DNA of 64,000 nucleotides from Deltaproteobacteria bacterium (GCA_016699445.1 CP064976.1:2170001-2234000); one strand, 5' to 3'. Positions 18,207-27,226 are shown, numbered from the stretch's first letter. Made by a program: numbers and translations. Notes: generated by a model from the sequence alone, not told the origin.

Positions 18207-19712
18207 ATGAGTCAGCCTGTTATTACTGTTGTTGGTGGCGGAGCCACCGCTGGATTATTAACCTATAACTTAGCCAATCTTGCAGCAGCCCCAGTGGTTG
18301 TTGCCGTAGTCAATCCAAGTCAGCCAGATAATTTTTTTCGAGGTGTTGCTTATCAGAGTGTTGGAGATTTGAATGTGCCAGCGGCTAATATGTCCTGGTC
18401 GCCAGAGGCTCCGAAAGCTTTGGTGGAAAGTGAAGCCGCGCAGAGACCTGGTCCTAAAGACTTTGTGGATCGTCTCGTCTGGGGAAGTGCTTTGCAAGAG
18501 GCTGTCCGTGATGCTGTGCAAAATGCTGTAGAAGGTTTTGATCTGCAACGCGTGAGTGGTACCGCCACGGATTATCGTCGTGAAGACCGATCGCATGTTG
18601 TGAGCATTCAAGGTCTGGATGGACATTCTCATGAGCTCCGATCAGCCCATGTGGTACTAGCCACGGGAAATCCTCTGCCAGCCACTTTGCCTGGCACGGA
18701 AGCGCTGGGAGATCTGTATTTTTCAAATCCTTGGTTTGGTGTTCAGGATTATTTTGCTTCGATTACACAGCCCACAAATATTGGGGTTGTGGGTATTGGT
18801 CTTTCATTTGAAGATTTGGTAAAAGTCGCTGCGTCAAATCCTAATATTCATCTGGTCGGTTTTTCACGTGATGGACGTCGTCCGACATCGCATCTTTTGC
18901 CAGGAGATGATCCTCAGGAGACAGCGTATCAAGCGTCTTCTGATTTTAAAAAATTTTTGGATCGCTTGTCTGTATGGGAACCTACTCAAAAAGCTCCCGA
19001 GTTGATGGAAGTCTTTTTATTGATCCGCCAAGAAGTGAAGCGTGCTGAAAAATCAGGATCCAACTGGCGCCGCGTGATCGATGCTTTGAGGCCGATCAGT
19101 CCGGCATACTTCTTTTCGTTATCAGTAGAGGATAAGAATCGCTGGTACTCTCTCTTCGATGCTCTCTGGAAAGTGCACCGTCATCGCTCTCCGAATGCCT
19201 CTATTTTAGAAAGCGTCGGCGAGAGAGTTCAGACTCATAAAACGGAAGGTTTAAGTTTTGAACGTGACGGAGATCAAGTCCTCGTAAGATGGCGTGAGCA
19301 GAATCAGTCTCAGGAACTTCATGTGGATCGTCTGATCAACGCCACAGGCCCTGATCTGCGTTTAGACCGTACTCAAAACAAAATATTACAAGTTTTGCGT
19401 CAACAAGGCGTGATTGCTCCAGGGCCTTTAGGGATTGGGGTCAATGTTGATTATGATCGACGCTTGTTAGGCGCTGATGGTCGGCCTCAAGAGGGATGGA
19501 GTGTTTTGGGGCCTTTTATTGGTGGCGCTTTTTATGAGACGAATGCCATTCCCGATATCCGTTGGCAGGCTTTGTCAGCGGCGTTTGAAATCCTTCATTC
19601 GCTCAATGTTCCAACACAACTGACACCTCAGCAGGCTTATGAAATCTTAAGACTTCAAGGCATCACTCCTCACCCAACTTGGTTGCGTCGTTTGAAGAGG
19701 AGGGCTTTATGA
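18207..19712 (+). CDS. FAD/NAD(P)-binding protein (NAD_binding_9 type oxidoreductase)
   Basis: The 501-residue protein has an N-terminal Rossmann motif VVGGGATAGLL (about residues 8-18), the GVAYQS and NVPAANMS segments typical of the FAD-NAD(P)-binding family PF13454, the second dinucleotide site VGIGLSFEDL (about 195-204) and VDRLINATGPDLR (about 375-387). Related proteins are uncharacterised flavoprotein oxidoreductases. No signal peptide is visible, so it is cytoplasmic, unlike the three exported proteins that follow. The stop overlaps the next start (ATGA). AAGGAG precedes the ATG. Confidence 0.82.
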   Translation: MSQPVITVVGGGATAGLLTYNLANLAAAPVVVAVVNPSQPDNFFRGVAYQSVGDLNVPAANMSWSPEAPKALVESEAAQRPGPKDFVDRLVWGSALQEAVRDAVQNAVEGFDLQRVSGTATDYRREDRSHVVSIQGLDGHSHELRSAHVVLATGNPLPATLPGTEALGDLYFSNPWFGVQDYFASITQPTNIGVVGIGLSFEDLVKVAASNPNIHLVGFSRDGRRPTSHLLPGDDPQETAYQASSDFKKFLDRLSVWEPTQKAPELMEVFLLIRQEVKRAEKSGSNWRRVIDALRPISPAYFFSLSVEDKNRWYSLFDALWKVHRHRSPNASILESVGERVQTHKTEGLSFERDGDQVLVRWREQNQSQELHVDRLINATGPDLRLDRTQNKILQVLRQQGVIAPGPLGIGVNVDYDRRLLGADGRPQEGWSVLGPFIGGAFYETNAIPDIRWQALSAAFEILHSLNVPTQLTPQQAYEILRLQGITPHPTWLRRLKRRAL

Positions 19713-20803
19713 AAAGTCGTCAGCTGATTGCTCTGATTATTTCCGCTGGATTTTTTTACAATAATCTCTTGAACGCTGCACCGCGTGCGACACTGCCTGG
19801 AGATGGTACTTCTGATTATGCCTGTGCGGTCACCACCGAACGTGATGTGGATGCGATGGGAAAAGCGGTCAGTGGAAGCCTCAGGAATCGGATCGAGCTC
19901 TACAATCGTGCGGTCAATCCTCTTTGCCAATTCGATATTTATTTCACGTTTCAAAATCGGACGATTTCTATTTCCACTCCTTTAACGATTGCTGGCGCTT
20001 TGCATCGCGGGTTGACGATGCTTAGGGGCACCTACATTGAAGGGTATGGCGAGGGGGGCGATGTCGATCATCCTGAACTCTTGCGACTGACAATCGATGC
20101 GACGCGACTGAGGGATTCTCATGCGTGCGCGATTGTGATTCGTGGTGGTTTTGCAGCGAAAAATCAAATCAATGGGATCAGTCTTTTAGTGCGTGATGCC
20201 CGTAAAGCCATTTGCGATGAAAATGGAGTGGATCTTTTGGATGCTGAGTCTCCAAACTGCGTCGTCGGAGGCGTTCGTCAAAGAGGCCGTGACTGCGATT
20301 TTGAGGACGTGCCTGTTTTGGTTCAACTGCCGGATCCAGCAGCATCTCAACCTGTGACACCCATTAACTCCCGTCCTTATATTGGAGATTATTATATCGA
20401 TCCTTCCGCAGCTATTTATCACACCCATGCATCTGGTGGGATCACGGCTAGTGGAGGCACTTCTGCCGGAGGTTCGGGTGGTGATGCCATGAGTGGTACT
20501 GGTGGAAGAAGTTTTTCTGGTTCTGGCGGTGGCACTGGTGGATTAAGCGGCAGTGGTGGTTCATCTTCTGGAGGTACTTCTGGAAGTGGGGCAGTAGGAG
20601 GTTCTGGTGGAGCTTCTGGTAGCGGTGGTGCCAGCGGAACCGCAGGCGGTCCTGCTAGTGGATCGGGTGGAGAATCAAGTGGTGGAAATTCCGGGTCTTC
20701 TGGTGCTGGTGGTCGAGTTCCAACGCCTTCAGGAAATAATCAACCTCCAGTCTTTATCGGATGTTCTCTCATAAAAGAAAAAAATGAGGAGAGTGCTTTA
20801 TGA
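19709..20803 (+). CDS. Secreted protein with Gly/Ser-rich tail and GCSLIK end
   Basis: ATG 19709 is chosen because GAGGAGGG lies at 19696-19703 and a signal peptide follows (MKSRQLIALIISAGF...LNA). The 364-residue product has about 220 residues of unrecognised globular sequence with several Cys. A roughly 110-residue GSGG/SGGT tract follows, then PVFIGCSLIKEKNEESAL. The GCSLI near the C-terminus also ends the beta-helix protein at 3989-5545. It is coupled by four-base overlaps to both neighbours, so it works with the flavoprotein and the barrel protein. Confidence 0.75.
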   Translation: MKSRQLIALIISAGFFYNNLLNAAPRATLPGDGTSDYACAVTTERDVDAMGKAVSGSLRNRIELYNRAVNPLCQFDIYFTFQNRTISISTPLTIAGALHRGLTMLRGTYIEGYGEGGDVDHPELLRLTIDATRLRDSHACAIVIRGGFAAKNQINGISLLVRDARKAICDENGVDLLDAESPNCVVGGVRQRGRDCDFEDVPVLVQLPDPAASQPVTPINSRPYIGDYYIDPSAAIYHTHASGGITASGGTSAGGSGGDAMSGTGGRSFSGSGGGTGGLSGSGGSSSGGTSGSGAVGGSGGASGSGGASGTAGGPASGSGGESSGGNSGSSGAGGRVPTPSGNNQPPVFIGCSLIKEKNEESAL

Positions 20804-21603
20804 CTTCCCTCAGCCGACTTTCTCAGTCGTTGGTATTAGCTGCCGCCGCTACGGCTTTGCCTGCGGAGGCGTTAGGCCAAAATAATAATGAACCTCCTCA
20901 CGCCGTAGGAGCGTATTATCGATTTCAACATATCGATTTCCCTCAAACAGCCACATCGTATGATGCTCATGGTGCGATGGCCAATCTCAGTTTAGGTATT
21001 TTTAGAAGAGATCCATGGAGAGTAACGGTAATGTTCGAAGGCTTTTGGACTTCTGGTTTTACGGACGTGACTTCGGTGCGAGAAAGGCATGTTTCGTATC
21101 TTTTTCAGGAAGTGAATAATCTCACGCTATCGTTTCACCCATGGCGTTGGCTTTCTATGGGAGTGCGCTTGGCTCTGAGTTTTGATGGATCGAGTGAATC
21201 AACACAGACTTCTTCATCCACAAGGTCGACGCTACCTCATGATCGTTTTGGGGGGATCCCCACACGCGTTGTGAGAGCAACACGGGATACTTCGCGTGTG
21301 AATCTTGGTCTTCGTGCTGAGTGGAGGACAGATTTTAGAATTGCGCAATGGCTTCAAGTGGGAGGCTCTGTTACTTTTAATGATGTGAGTTGGCTGGACG
21401 GTTCAACCACTCCGAGCTCAAATCTCGATACCTCTTCCTTGCAGTTTCAAGGTCGTGTTGTTGTGACTATTCCTATCGAAAGTTTTGCCCTCGTAGGTGA
21501 AGCTCGAGATACTTATAGTTTGGGAAGAGACCCAGCTACAGGGAACTACAGCATTCCCAACAACCAGTTGGAGTTGCGTCTGGGTGCTCAATACCGCTTT
21601 TAA
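20800..21603 (+). CDS. Predicted outer-membrane beta-barrel protein
   Basis: 267 residues: a signal peptide (LVLAAAATALPAEALG) and then alternating amphipathic strands rich in aromatic residues, ending in LRLGAQYRF. The C-terminal Phe is the usual barrel-assembly signal. No family is recognised. Twelve or so strands are plausible. It starts inside the stop of the Gly/Ser-rich protein (ATGA), so the barrel may export or anchor that protein (inference). Confidence 0.75.
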   Translation: MTSLSRLSQSLVLAAAATALPAEALGQNNNEPPHAVGAYYRFQHIDFPQTATSYDAHGAMANLSLGIFRRDPWRVTVMFEGFWTSGFTDVTSVRERHVSYLFQEVNNLTLSFHPWRWLSMGVRLALSFDGSSESTQTSSSTRSTLPHDRFGGIPTRVVRATRDTSRVNLGLRAEWRTDFRIAQWLQVGGSVTFNDVSWLDGSTTPSSNLDTSSLQFQGRVVVTIPIESFALVGEARDTYSLGRDPATGNYSIPNNQLELRLGAQYRF

Positions 21604-21629
21604 ATTCAAAAAATAATGAAAGGTATTTT

Positions 21630-22079
21630 ATGAACACGAATCACTTTTTTAAAATCACAGGATTATCTGCAGTACTCTCTGGTTGCTATGGTCAGCCACC
21701 TACAGCCTATGATCGGGAAGCTATTACTTATGAAACACAATGCGCACCCGCCGTTCAAAGACTCATTGAGACCCCAGGCTGTGGTGTCGCTGCAAACAGA
21801 GTTCGTTATGACAGGAATGGCGATCTTGTGAGAGAGGGTATTTCAGGAACTTCAGACGCCTATTTGAGTGTGCCCGAAGATTTAACTTCTTTAAGAGGAT
21901 TGATCAGTGGTGGGCGCTGTCAGGCTCGCTGCGATTGGGTAGCTCCTGATACTCAATCTGAAAACGGCGTGCGCTGTCAGGTAGAAGTCACCCTTTCAAC
22001 CAGTGGCGTTCCTGTCAGCGTTGTTCCTTCTACTCAGCTCTCTGCAACTTCTTCAAGCTGCCGCACTTCATTAGAATGA
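21630..22079 (+). CDS. Predicted small lipoprotein, Cys-rich
   Basis: 149 residues with a short leader and lipobox SAVLSGC (Cys19), predicting lipid attachment in the envelope. The mature part has six more Cys (CAPAV, GCGVA, GGRCQARCDW, VRCQVE, SSCRT), suggesting disulfides. No family is recognised. It is the last gene of the 18.2-22.1 kb operon, 26 bases after the barrel gene. Confidence 0.7.
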   Translation: MNTNHFFKITGLSAVLSGCYGQPPTAYDREAITYETQCAPAVQRLIETPGCGVAANRVRYDRNGDLVREGISGTSDAYLSVPEDLTSLRGLISGGRCQARCDWVAPDTQSENGVRCQVEVTLSTSGVPVSVVPSTQLSATSSSCRTSLE

Positions 22080-22110
22080 CAATAAAATAAAATTCATTTA
22101 AAAACAAATA

Positions 22111-23481
22111 ATGGCACAATTACTCAGTTTGATTGGTAATACTCCGATTTTGGAACTGACGAAATTTGATACAGGCAGTTGTCGTCTCTTTATCAAATTA
22201 GAAAGTCAAAATCCGGGTGGTTCGATTAAAGATCGTATTGCGTTGTCGATGATTGCATCGGCTGAAAAACAAGGCCTACTTAAACCCGGTGGTTTGATTG
22301 TCGAAGCGACGGCGGGGAATACGGGCATTGGTTTGGCTCTTGTGGCCAAGCTTAAGGGTTACCGCATGGCTCTGGTCATTCCCGACAAAATGAGTCGTGA
22401 AAAAATCGAATATCTGAAAGCTCTCGGTGCAGAAATTATCATCACGCGCTCGGACGTGCCCAAAGGACATCCGGAATATTACCAAGATCTGGCTGAAAAA
22501 ATCGCTAACGAGAGAAATGGTTATTACGTGAACCAATTTGGAAATCCCGCAAATCCTCTCGCTCACGAAACGTCAACAGGCCCTGAAATTTGGGAACAGA
22601 TGAATCACGATATCGATGCCATCGTTGTTGGTGTCGGTTCTTCTGGGACTATGACGGGGCTGACCAAATATTTTCAAAAAGTCGCTCCTCATGTGGAGAT
22701 TATTTTGGCCGATCCCAAAGGGTCGATTTTGGCTGAGTATGTGAAGACGGGAGTTGTGTCTTCGGATGTGGGAAGTTGGCTCGTGGAAGGGATTGGGGAA
22801 GATTTTATTCCATCGATTGCTGATTTTTCGATGACGAAAAAAGCGTACACAGTGAGTGATCGTGAAAGTTTTGAAAAAGCCCGCGAGCTTCTCACTCTCG
22901 AAGGCGTTTTCGCAGGGTCTTCTTCGGGGACATTGCTGGCTGCGGCTTTAAAATATTGTCAGGAGCAAACCAGCCCCAAAAAAGTGCTGACGTTCGCCTG
23001 CGATACGGGAAGTCGTTATTTATCAAAAATGTTTAACAATATCTGGATGCAGGATTTGGGATTTTTGGGGAAAGCAGGGCATCATGATTTGCGCGATTTA
23101 ATTTCCCGCAAACACGAAGAGGGGAGTACTGTTTTTGTCTCTCCAGAAGACACGCTGCACACCGCGTATGCTCGCATGAAACTCAACGATGTCTCACAGC
23201 TGCCTGTCTTAAGTCAGGATGCTGTGGTGGGTCTCATCGACGAGTCCGATATTCTTTATAAAGTTTATGAAAAGACAGCGCGCTTTGAATCTCAGGTGAA
23301 AGAGGTGATGAATACACAGCTTGTCAAACTCTCGCCTCGATCTAGCGTGGAAGAATTGATGAAAATATTTAAACAGGGTTTTGTCGCGATCATTGAATCG
23401 GAAACCGATCACAAGTTTTTAGGCATTATTACTCAAATCGATTTGCTCAACGCCTTAAGAAAAAGTGGGAGTGGGGTATGA
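22111..23481 (+). CDS. cbs: Cystathionine beta-synthase
   Basis: A PLP enzyme that joins homocysteine to serine (or O-acetylserine). The 456 residues contain the PLP Lys in GGSIKDRIA (about residue 41), the TAGNTGIGLA substrate loop, the GSSGTMTG phosphate loop and GSSSGT. A tandem CBS-domain pair follows at about 330-455 (VSPEDTLHTAYARM, DVSQLPVL, VKLSPRSSVEELMKIF) as a regulatory module. Its stop overlaps the next gene by four bases. No haem-binding N-terminus is present, as usual in bacteria. With the next gene it forms a transsulfuration operon. Confidence 0.93.
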   Translation: MAQLLSLIGNTPILELTKFDTGSCRLFIKLESQNPGGSIKDRIALSMIASAEKQGLLKPGGLIVEATAGNTGIGLALVAKLKGYRMALVIPDKMSREKIEYLKALGAEIIITRSDVPKGHPEYYQDLAEKIANERNGYYVNQFGNPANPLAHETSTGPEIWEQMNHDIDAIVVGVGSSGTMTGLTKYFQKVAPHVEIILADPKGSILAEYVKTGVVSSDVGSWLVEGIGEDFIPSIADFSMTKKAYTVSDRESFEKARELLTLEGVFAGSSSGTLLAAALKYCQEQTSPKKVLTFACDTGSRYLSKMFNNIWMQDLGFLGKAGHHDLRDLISRKHEEGSTVFVSPEDTLHTAYARMKLNDVSQLPVLSQDAVVGLIDESDILYKVYEKTARFESQVKEVMNTQLVKLSPRSSVEELMKIFKQGFVAIIESETDHKFLGIITQIDLLNALRKSGSGV

Positions 23482-24638
23482 AAAATAAAAGTTCCGGTTT
23501 TGCGACACGACAAATTCATGCGGGACAATCTCCCGATCCCACGACGGGAGCCGTGACGATTCCAATTTACCAGACGTCGACGTATGTTCAGGAAAGTCCA
23601 GGTCGGCATAAAGGTTTTGAATATTCACGTTCTCAAAATCCCACACGCTTTGCCTATGAGGATTGTGTCAAAGATTTGGAAAATGGAAATGCGGGGTTTG
23701 CCTTCGCATCAGGATTGGCGGCGATGAGTACGGTCTTGGATTTGCTGGATTCCGGCGATTATGTGATTGCCACCGATGATCTTTATGGCGGTTCGTATCG
23801 ATTGTTTCAAAACGTGCGTCGTCGTTCGGCGGGCTTGAATTTTACTTTTATGGATTTTGGAAATTTAGATCGTGTGGAAAAAACGATCACACCCAAAACA
23901 AAAATGATCTGGGTCGAAACGCCTTCCAATCCACTTTTAAAAATTGTCGACCTTGAAAAAGTAGGAAAGCTCGCCAAGAAACATGGATTGATTGCGGTGT
24001 GTGATAATACTTTTGCCAGTCCTTATTTACAAAATCCTCTTTCTTTGGGATTTGATATTTCTCTGCATTCAGCGACCAAATATTTAGGAGGGCATTCGGA
24101 TCTCGTGGGTGGTGTGGCTGTGGTGGGTGACAATGATGCCTTGGCGGCACAGCTTAAATATTTGCAAAATGCTGTGGGTGCGATTGCAGGGCCTTTCGAT
24201 TCTTTTTTGGCGTTGCGCGGCCTCAAGACGTTGTCTCTTAGAATGGAAGCTCACTCTGCTAATGCGATGGAAATTGCCCTTTGGCTTTCGAAACATCCCA
24301 AAGTGAATCGCGTCTACTACCCCGGTCTCAAAACACATCCGGGTCATGCGATTGCTAAAAAACAAATGAAGCTATTTGGTGGTATCATCTCGGTTGATCT
24401 AAAAGGTGGTTTGAAATTTTCTCGAAAATTTTTGGAGCGCTGTGAACTTTTTTCTTTGGCCGAAAGTTTAGGCGGTGTTGAAAGTTTGATTGAGCATCCT
24501 GCTATCATGACCCATGCGTCGATTCCACGCGCGATGCGTGAAAAAGTGCGTATCTCGGATGGTCTGGTGCGCTTAAGTGTGGGGATTGAAGATGTTTCTG
24601 ATTTGATCCGTGATCTTGAAAAAGCTCTTAGCATCTAG
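23478..24638 (+). CDS. Cystathionine gamma-synthase/gamma-lyase (Cys/Met metabolism PLP enzyme)
   Basis: 386 residues with the fold-type I PLP signatures: TRQIHAGQSPDPTTGAV, YQTSTYVQ, EYSRSQNPTR, FASGLAAMS, and the PLP Lys in SATKYLGGHSD. Sequence alone does not separate MetB from MetC/Mgl. Being coupled to cystathionine beta-synthase favours gamma-lyase activity, that is, reverse transsulfuration from homocysteine to cysteine (inference). Confidence 0.92.
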   Translation: MKNKSSGFATRQIHAGQSPDPTTGAVTIPIYQTSTYVQESPGRHKGFEYSRSQNPTRFAYEDCVKDLENGNAGFAFASGLAAMSTVLDLLDSGDYVIATDDLYGGSYRLFQNVRRRSAGLNFTFMDFGNLDRVEKTITPKTKMIWVETPSNPLLKIVDLEKVGKLAKKHGLIAVCDNTFASPYLQNPLSLGFDISLHSATKYLGGHSDLVGGVAVVGDNDALAAQLKYLQNAVGAIAGPFDSFLALRGLKTLSLRMEAHSANAMEIALWLSKHPKVNRVYYPGLKTHPGHAIAKKQMKLFGGIISVDLKGGLKFSRKFLERCELFSLAESLGGVESLIEHPAIMTHASIPRAMREKVRISDGLVRLSVGIEDVSDLIRDLEKALSI

Positions 24639-24779
24639 CTTCTCAGACAAGAGTCAACATCTTGGATGAAAGTGCTCTTGAAAGCTCTATTTAATAGCCT
24701 TTTAAGCAACAATCTTGTTTTTCTAGCGATAAGAAAATTAAATGAATGACTCATTTTACATTGTGAATGTCTTGATTTC

Positions 24780-24824
24780 TCCCCTCTGTATCTAGCCGGT
24801 ATCTTCGAGATACCGGCTGTTTTT
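24780..24824 (+). terminator. Conserved 13-base block and perfect 11-bp hairpin with T-run
   Basis: TCCCCTCTGTATC (24780-24792) is followed by AGCCGGTATCT-TCG-AGATACCGGCT and GTTTTT. The hairpin looks like an intrinsic terminator. Its place 45 bases before the next start codon, and the same 13-base block before a hairpin at 18098, suggest a leader or attenuator rather than only the end of the transsulfuration operon. Confidence 0.65.
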
Positions 24825-24869
24825 CGTCCTGAATACTCAGGAAATCTCATCTTAAAAAAAGGAAATATT

Positions 24870-25631
24870 ATGACTGCTATTACGGCTGTTTCTACAGTCC
24901 CCGAACAAATTGTTTTTACTTTTCAAGAAACCTTTCGTCCTCAAATTGCACAACGTGAGACTCAAGGGAGTTCAGCGTATACATTAAATGCAGTAAACAA
25001 AGCGCTGCAAGGTGTCGCAGCAGCCCCACTATCGTCCCTTCAGCAATTTATAGAACCTGATGTCTTGGTGCGATTTATTTTATCTCCAAATTCTTTTGAA
25101 GCTGTGAGAGGTGTTTTGGCTCCTATTCCTGCTTTGGCAGGTGTGTTAGCTCTTTTCGATAATTACACTGATTTTAAAACACATGTTGGGAAACAAGCTT
25201 TTTTGAATGCTCTGCGAGGCCTTCCCAATGATGAGGTTTTAGAACAATTACGTCCCTATGAAGCGTCTCCAGGAAGGCGGGATCAAATAGAAGGTTATAC
25301 TCGTGGGACATTTTTATGGCGTGAATCTCAAGTAGTAGCGATCTATTTGGCTCTTCAGGAGGGCGGAAAAACAAAAATTCATAATCATGGGAAATCATCT
25401 CCATTTTATCGTGCCTTGGGACCAGTTCGAGAGAGACTTTTTCGTGATGAAAAAAATGGTGCTGTCAGCTTAGCTGTTGATCGATTGCTTACTGCTGGAG
25501 GATTTTCTCATTTAGGTCCTCGTGGTATTCATCAATTACTTTACGGTGGTCCAGGATCAGCTTCTGTTAATTTTTATGTCCCTCAAATGAAGCCTGAAGA
25601 CATGACGACTTTTACAGAGGTGGTGACGTGA
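24870..25631 (+). CDS. Cysteine-dioxygenase-like cupin protein
   Basis: The 253-residue protein carries a possible thiol-dioxygenase iron site: TKIHNHG with His171 and His173, and GPRGIHQLLYGGPGSASVNFY with His221. These match the HxH...H pattern and the closing AVSLHLYSPP-like strand of cysteine dioxygenase. Those enzymes oxidise cysteine to cysteine sulfinate with O2. The first 140 residues (Ala/Leu/Pro-rich) are unlike the standard enzyme. Location among sulfur amino-acid genes supports the reading. It overlaps the following membrane protein gene (GTGA). Family placement is moderate; the substrate is inferred. Confidence 0.6.
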   Translation: MTAITAVSTVPEQIVFTFQETFRPQIAQRETQGSSAYTLNAVNKALQGVAAAPLSSLQQFIEPDVLVRFILSPNSFEAVRGVLAPIPALAGVLALFDNYTDFKTHVGKQAFLNALRGLPNDEVLEQLRPYEASPGRRDQIEGYTRGTFLWRESQVVAIYLALQEGGKTKIHNHGKSSPFYRALGPVRERLFRDEKNGAVSLAVDRLLTAGGFSHLGPRGIHQLLYGGPGSASVNFYVPQMKPEDMTTFTEVVT

Positions 25632-26467
25632 AGTTGGTTGGAAGTTTTTCACAATCATTAGCACTTTCTCTAGCTATTGGCGCGACTTCAGGTGCGATGC
25701 TCGCAGTTTATGAGCATAAACAAAAAATGCATGAGGATTTTCAGGGATTCGCACTAGGTTCAGGTGTTTTAAGTCTTCTTTTATTGGGAAGAAGTTTGAA
25801 TAGGCATCATTCCAATATTTGGCACAGTTATCGAAAAACACTTCCACCATTAAATAAAATGGGAATCGCAATCGGGATGGCTACTTGTGCAGGTGTGGCT
25901 TCTTCTCAGCTGATTCCGTGGGTTTTTGGAGATACGACGGATTCTGTGGAAAAGTTGGAGCGAAGAGCGTGGTTGGGATTAGCGATTAATTTGGTCACAA
26001 ATTTTGTTGTTGTTCCGGTGTACGGAATGTTGGCGTCAGCAGCTCTGGCGTTAACAGATTCTGAGGAACAAGCATATCAACTAGAACGAGCGAAAAATAT
26101 TTCTCGCGCTATGGAAATGGGTAATACCGCTTTCTTTTCTTTCTTGGCTCTAAAGTTGGGGGGCAGAGAGTTGGGGTTGGGTAGTATTTTTGAGTCCTTG
26201 GCCATGGCATTTTCGATCGCATTTCCGATGCAGAGGACTAGTGAGTTTTTTGCACGTCAGGGTGATGTTATTCGTGGGCAAGCTTTACGAACTTTTGGTG
26301 TCCGTTTTCCGGGTTTGTTGACAACACAAGCATTGACCTATCTTGCACCACATTCTTCTTTTGCTTTAGTGGCCCATCTTTTAGGGATAGCGGTTGTTAA
26401 TGGTCTATCTTATGCGGCTGTCCCTTATGGAGCTCGATTTTTGAAAAAAATATCTTTCACTAAATGA
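25628..26467 (+). CDS. Hypothetical integral membrane protein
   Basis: 279 residues from GTG 25628, overlapping the stop of the cupin gene by four bases. About six hydrophobic segments are visible (LALSLAIGATSGAMLAVY, GVLSLLLLG, MGIAIGMATCAGVASS, LGLAINLVTNFVVVPVYGML, and others), with a His/Arg-rich cytoplasmic-type loop. No family is recognised. Translational coupling suggests it works with the cupin protein, perhaps as a transporter or membrane anchor (inference). Confidence 0.6.
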   Translation: MKLVGSFSQSLALSLAIGATSGAMLAVYEHKQKMHEDFQGFALGSGVLSLLLLGRSLNRHHSNIWHSYRKTLPPLNKMGIAIGMATCAGVASSQLIPWVFGDTTDSVEKLERRAWLGLAINLVTNFVVVPVYGMLASAALALTDSEEQAYQLERAKNISRAMEMGNTAFFSFLALKLGGRELGLGSIFESLAMAFSIAFPMQRTSEFFARQGDVIRGQALRTFGVRFPGLLTTQALTYLAPHSSFALVAHLLGIAVVNGLSYAAVPYGARFLKKISFTK

Positions 26468-26507
26468 TAACTTATGAACACAAGAATAAAAAAATAAAGG
26501 AGATACT

Positions 26508-27226
26508 ATGAAGCTATTTGAAGACAACTCATTATCGATAGGCCGAACACCACTCATTAAAATTAATCGGATCAATAAAACCAAAGCAACAATTCTGGCT
26601 AAAATTGAAGGCCGTAACCCTGCCTATTAGGCGCCAAAGGTATGCCGGGCGCGATTGCGAAAGCTAAAGAAATTTATGAAAGTGATCCTGAAAAATATGT
26701 TTTGATGGGTCAGTTTGAAAATCCAGCCAATCCAAAAATCCACGAAGAGACGACAGGACCTGAAATTTGGGAAGATACGGATGGGACAATTGACATTTTA
26801 ATTTCAGGAGTAGGAACGGGTGGAACTATCACCGGCATTAGTCGGTTTATAAAAAATCAAAAAGGTAAAAAGATTTTGTCAGTGGCTGTGGAGCCAGAAG
26901 AGAGTCCGGTCATTACACAGACAAGAAGTGGTGAACCTGTGAAACCTGGACCACACAAAATCCAAGGTATTGGCGCGGGTTTTGTTCCCAAAAATCTCGA
27001 TTTGTCTATCGTGGATCAAGTGGAACGCGTGAACAGTGCTGAGTCTATGGCGATGGCAAAACGTTTAGCGCAAGAGGAAGGTATTCTGTGCGGCATCTCT
27101 TGCGGAGCGGCGATGGTCGCGGCTTTAAGACAAGCCGAACAAAATCCTGATAAAACTATCGTCGTGATTCTTCCTGATTCGGGAGAGCGCTATCTCTCGA
27201 GTGCTTTGTATGAAGGTGTAATTTAA
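26508..27226 (+). pseudogene. cysK: O-acetylserine sulfhydrylase with internal deletion
   Basis: The N-terminus is plain CysK (ATG 26508 with AGGAG; KLFEDNSLSIGRTPLIK, then AKIEGRNPAY), ending at TAG 26628. The remainder resumes in another frame at GAKGMPGAIAKAKEI and continues to the end (TTGPEIWEDTDG, GVGTGGTITG, CGISCGAAM, SGERYLSS). Compared with the roughly 310-323-residue family, 75-80 codons are missing between the two parts. The gap includes the PLP-binding Lys (normally in the NPSxSVKxR segment) and the TSGNTG loop. The product cannot be an active enzyme. The downstream part lies only 53 bases before ahcY. Confidence 0.9.
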
